A DNA stretch of 34,392 nt from Pseudomonadota bacterium (GTDB taxonomy: Bacteria; Pseudomonadota; Alphaproteobacteria; Caulobacterales; Caulobacteraceae), in contig JAEXZS010000028.1 of the NCBI GenBank assembly GCA_023451375.1, forward strand, positions 1-34,392. Reading direction: 5' to 3'. Positions within the stretch are counted from its first letter, which is position 1. Every line of letters begins with the position of its first letter. The notes beneath the pieces are model-generated. The model was not told where the DNA came from. It did not search any database and saw only the letters and a list, made by a program, of their open reading frames with translations. A program made the position numbers and the translations under genes. Of this stretch, positions 30,296 to 34,392 are shown piece after piece.

Positions 30296-31072
30296 GTGTC
30301 AGACTTCCTGATCTTCCTGTTCGTGGGCTTCCTGGCCCAGATTGTCGACGGCGCGCTGGGCATGGCCTACGGGGTCATCTCGTCGACCGTCCTGTTGTCC
30401 TTCGGCGTGCCGCCGGCCACCGCCTCGGCCAGCGTTCACGCCGCCGAGGTCTTCACCACGGCCGCGTCGGCGGGGTCGCACGCGGCCAACCGCAACGTGA
30501 ACTGGAAGCTGTTCGCGCCCCTGGCGCTCGGCGGCGTGGTCGGGGGGAGCCTGGGCGCCTTCGTCCTGACCAGCGTCGACGGCGACCTGCTGAAACCGTG
30601 GATCACCAGCTACCTGGCGATCATGGGCCTGGTCATCATCTGGCGGGCGACGAAGCAGACCCGCGAACGAGTGTTTCCGAAGAAGTTCTCCGCCCCGCTG
30701 GGGCTGGTCGGCGGCTTTTTCGACGCCATCGGCGGCGGCGGCTGGGGCCCGACGGTGACGACCACCTTCGTCGGCGCGGGACAGGATCCGCGCACCTCCA
30801 TCGGCACGGCGAACGCGGCGGAGTTCTTCGTCACCTCGGCGATATCCGCGACCTTCCTGGCCGCCCTGCTCACCGGCCACTGGGATCAGGCGGACGGCGT
30901 GCTGAACCATGCCACGGCGGTGCTGGGCCTGATCCTGGGCGGCCTCCTGGCGGCTCCGCTTGCCGGCGTCGTCGCCCGGATCGCGCCTCGCCGGGCGCTG
31001 ACCTACGGCGTCGGCGCGGTGGTGCTGCTGTCCGCCGGCTATCAGGCGCTGCGGCTGTTCGGCGTGCTCTGA
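30296..31072 (+). CDS. TauE/SafE family sulfite/anion exporter
   Basis: The 258-aa membrane protein has about eight hydrophobic segments with the family features QIVDGALGMAYGVISSTVLLSFG near the N-terminus and, at the start of the second half, GGFFDAIGGGGWGPTVTTTF, the inverted-topology repeat typical of TauE/SafE. Members export sulfite or organosulfonates, but the substrate here is not known. I chose the GTG at 30296 because GGAG lies just upstream and the first helix begins right after; a TTG at 30242 gives a longer frame without support. It ends four bases before the convergent ispG stop. Confidence 0.87.
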   Translation: MSDFLIFLFVGFLAQIVDGALGMAYGVISSTVLLSFGVPPATASASVHAAEVFTTAASAGSHAANRNVNWKLFAPLALGGVVGGSLGAFVLTSVDGDLLKPWITSYLAIMGLVIIWRATKQTRERVFPKKFSAPLGLVGGFFDAIGGGGWGPTVTTTFVGAGQDPRTSIGTANAAEFFVTSAISATFLAALLTGHWDQADGVLNHATAVLGLILGGLLAAPLAGVVARIAPRRALTYGVGAVVLLSAGYQALRLFGVL

Positions 31073-31076
31073 GGCC

Positions 31077-32213
31077 TTATTCGGCCGCCCGGGGCGTCGC
31101 CGCTCGCGCGGCCTCGAGCTCCGCCGCCTTCTCCTCGACCAGGCCGACGATGTGGTCGATCATGCCGTCGTTGGCCTGTTTGTGGGCGATCTTGCCGTTC
31201 AGATAGATCATGCCGGCGCCCTTGCCGCCGCCGGTAAAACCGATGTCAGTGTAGAGCGCCTCGCCCGGCCCGTTCACGACGCAGCCGATGACCGACAGGC
31301 TCATCGGCGTCGAGATGTGGGCCAGCCGCTCCTCCAGCGTGGTCACCGTCGCGATGACGTTGAACCCCTGCCGGGCGCAGGAGGGGCAGGCGATGATGTT
31401 GACGCCCCGGTGGCGCAGGCCCAGCGATTTCAGGATGTCGAAGCCGACCTTGATCTCCTCCACCGGATCGGCCGCCAGGGAGACGCGGATGGTGTCGCCG
31501 ATCCCCGACCACAGCATATTGCCCATGCCGATGGCCGACTTGATCGTGCCAGTGCGCAACGGTCCTGCCTCGGTCACGCCCAGGTGCAGCGGGCAGTCGA
31601 TGGCCTCGGCCAGCTGCTGATAGGCGGCGACGGTCAGGAAGGGATCCGACGCCTTCACCGAGATCTTGAACTCATGAAAGTCATGATCCTGCAGGATACG
31701 CGCGTGGTTCAGCGCGCTCTCGACCATGGCGTCGGGGCAGGGCTCGCCGTACTTCTCCAGCAGCTCCCGCTCCAGGCTGCCGGCGTTGACGCCGATGCGC
31801 ATGGAGCAGCCGTGGTCCTTGGCCGCCTGGATGACCTCGCGCACGCGGTCGGCCGAGCCGATGTTGCCCGGGTTGATGCGCAGGCAGGCGGCGCCCGCCT
31901 CGGCGGCCTCGATGCCGCGCCGGTAGTGGAAGTGGATGTCGGCGACCAGCGGAACCTTGGCTTCGCGCGCGATGGTGCGGAAGGCGGCGGTGGAGTCTTC
32001 GTCGGGACATGAGACCCGCACGATGTCGGCCCCGGCCTCCTCCAGCTGACGGATCTGGTCGATCGTGGCCGCCGCATCGGCGGTCGGCGTGTTGGTCATC
32101 GATTGCACGCTAATCGGCGCGTCGCCGCCCACGAGCACGGAGCCGACCCGGATCTGGCGGCTCTTGCGACGCTCGATGTGGCGCCAGGGACGGACGTGGG
32201 TGTGGTCGGTCAT
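31077..32213 (-). CDS. ispG: 4-hydroxy-3-methylbut-2-en-1-yl diphosphate synthase (flavodoxin), IspG
   Basis: The 378-aa protein has the iron-sulfur ligands Cys276 and Cys279 (ACPSCAR), Cys311 (GCVVNGPGE) and Glu318, matching the 3-Cys plus Glu 4Fe-4S site of GcpE/IspG. The TIM-barrel segment VQSMTNTPTADAAATIDQI and INPGNIGS are also conserved. It makes HMBPP in the MEP isoprenoid pathway. A terminator after infB means it needs its own promoter, and a TATATG sits 8 nt before the ATG. The C-terminal AARAATPRAAE tail is low-complexity. Confidence 0.95.
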   Translation of the reverse strand: MTDHTHVRPWRHIERRKSRQIRVGSVLVGGDAPISVQSMTNTPTADAAATIDQIRQLEEAGADIVRVSCPDEDSTAAFRTIAREAKVPLVADIHFHYRRGIEAAEAGAACLRINPGNIGSADRVREVIQAAKDHGCSMRIGVNAGSLERELLEKYGEPCPDAMVESALNHARILQDHDFHEFKISVKASDPFLTVAAYQQLAEAIDCPLHLGVTEAGPLRTGTIKSAIGMGNMLWSGIGDTIRVSLAADPVEEIKVGFDILKSLGLRHRGVNIIACPSCARQGFNVIATVTTLEERLAHISTPMSLSVIGCVVNGPGEALYTDIGFTGGGKGAGMIYLNGKIAHKQANDGMIDHIVGLVEEKAAELEAARAATPRAAE

Positions 32214-32220
32214 CGACCGC

Positions 32221-32226
32221 CATATA
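32221..32226 (-). promoter_or_regulatory. -10-like TATATG directly before ispG
   Basis: On the minus strand TATATG ends eight bases before the ispG ATG. Transcription would then begin about at the start codon, giving a leaderless mRNA, as is common in Caulobacterales. The -35 is weak (TGGCTC-like), so the call is tentative. Confidence 0.35.
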
Positions 32227-32268
32227 GGCCCGAAGAGCGGCGGGAGCCAGCCAGGCGGCGAATGCGAA

Positions 32269-32297
32269 AGAGGCCCGGAACCGGGTTCCGGGCCTCT
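32269..32297 (-). terminator. Hairpin terminator after infB
   Basis: AGAGGCCCGGAACC and GGTTCCGGGCCTCT form a long palindrome (14 bp arms, effectively a 12-bp stem with a CCGGG loop). On the minus strand a short T-rich TTTC follows. It lies 10 nt after the infB stop codon. Confidence 0.75.
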
Positions 32298-32306
32298 CGT
32301 CTCGCC

Positions 32307-34392
32307 TTAGTCCAGCGTGCGCTTGATCTCTTCGACCGTGAAGCACTCGATGTAGTCGCCGGCCTTGATGTCCTGGAAGCCCTGGAACTGCATGCCGCAT
32401 TCCTGGCCCGACGGGACCTCGTTGACTTCGTCCTTGAAGCGCTTGAGCGTGTTGAGCACGCCCAGCTCCAGCACCACCACGTCGTCGCGGATGATGCGGA
32501 CGCGGGCGCCCTTGCGCACGACGCCTTCGGTGACGCGGCAACCGGCGATCTTGCCGATCTTGGAGATGTCGAACACCTGCAGCACCTGGGCGTTGCCCAG
32601 GAAGGTTTCCCGCTGCAGCGGCGCCAGCATGCCCGACAGCACGCCCTTCATGTCGTCCAGAAGGTCGTAGATGATCGAGTAGTAGCGGATCTCGACGCCC
32701 TCGCGCTCGGCCAGGTCGCGGGCCTGTTTCGAGGCGCGGACGTTGAAGCCGAGGATCGGCGCGCCGGCCGACTTGGCCAGGTTGACGTCGCTCTCGGTGA
32801 TGCCGCCGGCGCCGGAATAGACCGTGCGGGCGCGCACCTCGTCGGTGCCCATCTTGTCCAGCGAGCCGACGATGGCTTCCGCCGAACCCTGCACGTCCGC
32901 CTTGATGACGACCGGCAGTTCGGACGCCTTCTTGGACTGCAGCTTGGACATCATGTCGACCAGCGACACCGAACCGCCCGAGACCTGGGCCTTCTCGCGC
33001 TTCACCCGCTGACGGTATTCAGTCAGCTCGCGGGCGCGGGCCTCGGATTCCACGACGGCGAAGACATCGCCGGGAGACGGCGCCTCGTCCAGGCCGAGGA
33101 TTTCGACCGGGACGGACGGACCGGCTTCGGTCAGCTGTTCGTTGCGCTCGTTCAGCAGGGCGCGGACCTTGCCCCAGGCGCCGCCCGCCACGACGATGTC
33201 GCCTCGCCGCAGCGTGCCGCGCTTGACCAGGACGGTGCCCACGGGGCCGCGACCCTTATCCAGCTTGGCCTCGATGACCACGCCCTCGGCCGAACGGTCG
33301 GAGTTGGCGCGCAGATCCATGACCTCGGCCTGGATCAGGATGGCTTCCAGCAGACCGTCCAGATTGGTGCGGTTCTTGGCCGACACCTCGATGATCTGGG
33401 TGTCGCCGCCCAGGCTTTCGGCGATGACCTCGTACTGCAGCAGTTCGTTGACGACCTTCTGCGGATTGGCGTCCGGCTTGTCGATCTTGTTGACCGCCAC
33501 GATGATCGGGGCCCCCGCCGCCTTGGCGTGTTGGATGGCTTCGATCGTCTGCGGCATGACGCCGTCGTCGGCGGCCACGACCAGCACCACGATGTCGGTG
33601 ACGTTGGCGCCGCGCGCCCGCATCGCCGAGAAGGCGGCGTGGCCGGGGGTGTCCAGGAAGGTGACCCTCTGGCCGTCCTCCAGGCGCACCTGATAGGCGC
33701 CGATGTGCTGGGTGATGCCGCCTGCTTCGCCGCCCGCCACGTCGGTGGTGCGCAGCGCGTCCAGCAGCGAGGTCTTGCCGTGGTCGACGTGGCCCATGAT
33801 GGCCACGACAGGCGCACGGATCTCCGCCGCCTCGGCGTCGTCGGCCTCGCTCAGGAAGCCGGTCTCGACGTCGGATTCCGACACGCGCTTGACGGCCATG
33901 CCGAACTCTTCGGCCACCAGTTCGGCGGTGTCGGAGTCGATCACGTCGTTGATCTTCATCATCATGCCCTGACGCATCAGGAACTTGATGATGTCCACGC
34001 TGCGCACGGCCATGCGGTTGGACAGCTCCTGCACGGTGATGACGTCAGGAATGACCACTTCGCGCGGACGGTTGGGGGCGTCGGTGGATCCGCCCTTGCG
34101 CTTTTCCTTCTCCCGTTCGCGTGCGCGGCGGACCGAGGCGAGCGAACGCATCCGCTCGGCGGTGTCGCCGTCGCCGACCACGGATTGGATGGTCAGGCGG
34201 CCTTCGCGGCGCTTGGGCTCGCCACGCGTGCGGCTGACGGCCTTGCCCGGCCCGGAGTCCGAGAAACGCTTGTCGCGATCGTCGTCACGGCCGACGGGGC
34301 GGCCGAAGCCGGCGCCCGGCGCGCGGCTGGGACGCGCCACTTCCGGCGTGGCCGGCGGAGCGTTCGGCGCCGCGCGACCGCCGGGCCCGGTG
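32307..34392 (-). CDS. infB: Translation initiation factor IF-2, 5' truncated by the window
   Basis: About 695 C-terminal residues are visible and the frame stays open to the right edge, so the start is outside the window. The GTP-binding domain shows G1 GHVDHGKTSLL, DTPGHAAF and NKIDKP, and the C-terminal half has VVIKADVQGSAEAI and the EF-Tu-like beta-barrels. The domain before the G domain holds VIPDVITVQELSNRMAVRS and MMKINDVIDSDTAELVAEEFG (IF2-N). The visible N-terminal region is basic and low in complexity (ARPSRAPGAG, DKRFSDSGPG), as in alphaproteobacterial IF2. IF2 delivers fMet-tRNA to the ribosome. The GTG at 34340 is inside the frame, not the start. Confidence 0.95.
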   Translation of the reverse strand, partial: TGPGGRAAPNAPPATPEVARPSRAPGAGFGRPVGRDDDRDKRFSDSGPGKAVSRTRGEPKRREGRLTIQSVVGDGDTAERMRSLASVRRAREREKEKRKGGSTDAPNRPREVVIPDVITVQELSNRMAVRSVDIIKFLMRQGMMMKINDVIDSDTAELVAEEFGMAVKRVSESDVETGFLSEADDAEAAEIRAPVVAIMGHVDHGKTSLLDALRTTDVAGGEAGGITQHIGAYQVRLEDGQRVTFLDTPGHAAFSAMRARGANVTDIVVLVVAADDGVMPQTIEAIQHAKAAGAPIIVAVNKIDKPDANPQKVVNELLQYEVIAESLGGDTQIIEVSAKNRTNLDGLLEAILIQAEVMDLRANSDRSAEGVVIEAKLDKGRGPVGTVLVKRGTLRRGDIVVAGGAWGKVRALLNERNEQLTEAGPSVPVEILGLDEAPSPGDVFAVVESEARARELTEYRQRVKREKAQVSGGSVSLVDMMSKLQSKKASELPVVIKADVQGSAEAIVGSLDKMGTDEVRARTVYSGAGGITESDVNLAKSAGAPILGFNVRASKQARDLAEREGVEIRYYSIIYDLLDDMKGVLSGMLAPLQRETFLGNAQVLQVFDISKIGKIAGCRVTEGVVRKGARVRIIRDDVVVLELGVLNTLKRFKDEVNEVPSGQECGMQFQGFQDIKAGDYIECFTVEEIKRTLD

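Noticed and set aside
1..34392. CRISPR array, integrase, transposase, prophage or toxin-antitoxin genes
   Set aside because: None was found. No regular direct repeats, no transposase or integrase motifs, and no short paired toxin/antitoxin genes; tRNA-Gly shows no adjacent attachment-site duplication.

Overview
The window is a high-GC chromosomal segment from an alphaproteobacterium, most likely Caulobacteraceae and probably Brevundimonas. The evidence is the GC-rich codon use, a fabA-fabB pair, a cluster of ccmC, ccmD and ccmG, the two-gene HTH/membrane-protein unit, a large TonB-dependent receptor, and elements resembling the CtrA (TTAA-N7-TTAA) and CcrM (GANTC) sites known from Caulobacter. 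No phage, transposase, integrase, CRISPR array or toxin-antitoxin pair was seen. This is ordinary core chromosome, and the genus is inference.

Layout. 1-2138 (minus strand): the 5' part of a pabB-like gene, a tyrosine phosphatase, and a winged-helix regulator overlapping a membrane-protein gene that has a 17-nt palindrome over its promoter. 2238-5831: a SAM methyltransferase, AMP nucleosidase (amn) and a divergent Bcr/CflA-type MFS exporter, with a perfect palindrome between the last two. 5893-7851: an M1-family lipoprotein peptidase. 7852-8181: a gene-free stretch of stem-loops. 8182-9718: DUF488 and an NDUFA9-like protein. 9783-13493: recQ, then ccmC-ccmD-ccmG (cytochrome c maturation), then an 80-aa unknown protein behind possible cell-cycle sites. 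13494-17357 (minus): an M48 lipoprotein protease and a 984-aa TonB receptor. 17358-17847: leader, terminator, tRNA-Gly(GCC) and its promoter. 17908-20916: an SDR, YkvA, a TIGR03862-like flavoprotein and a Gre-like factor. 20957-23988: thioesterase, def, a 93-aa membrane protein, fmt and truA. 23994-26460 (minus): fabB, fabA and an SH3-repeat protein. 26529-29405: a D-2-hydroxyacid dehydrogenase, DUF1223 and prfA. 29570-31072: a response regulator and a TauE/SafE exporter. 31077 to the right edge (minus): ispG and infB, which runs off the window.

Functional themes. Translation and RNA: def, fmt, truA, prfA, infB, tRNA-Gly. Envelope and lipid: fabA/fabB, ispG, the TonB receptor, two lipoprotein peptidases, the SH3 protein. 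Redox: ccmCDG, the thioredoxin-like DUF1223 protein, the flavoprotein, the NDUFA9-like protein. Translational coupling through ATGA or GTGA overlaps recurs: phosphatase/pabB, membrane protein/HTH, ccmC/ccmD/ccmG, def/93-aa protein and fmt/truA.

I found no clearly new multi-gene system. The most interesting signals are regulatory: a full TTAA-N7-TTAA box written through the first codons of the dehydrogenase gene and facing the SH3-protein gene; TTAACC half sites flanking a GANTC site before the 80-aa protein; and separate palindromes at the HTH/membrane, amn/MFS and TonB promoters.
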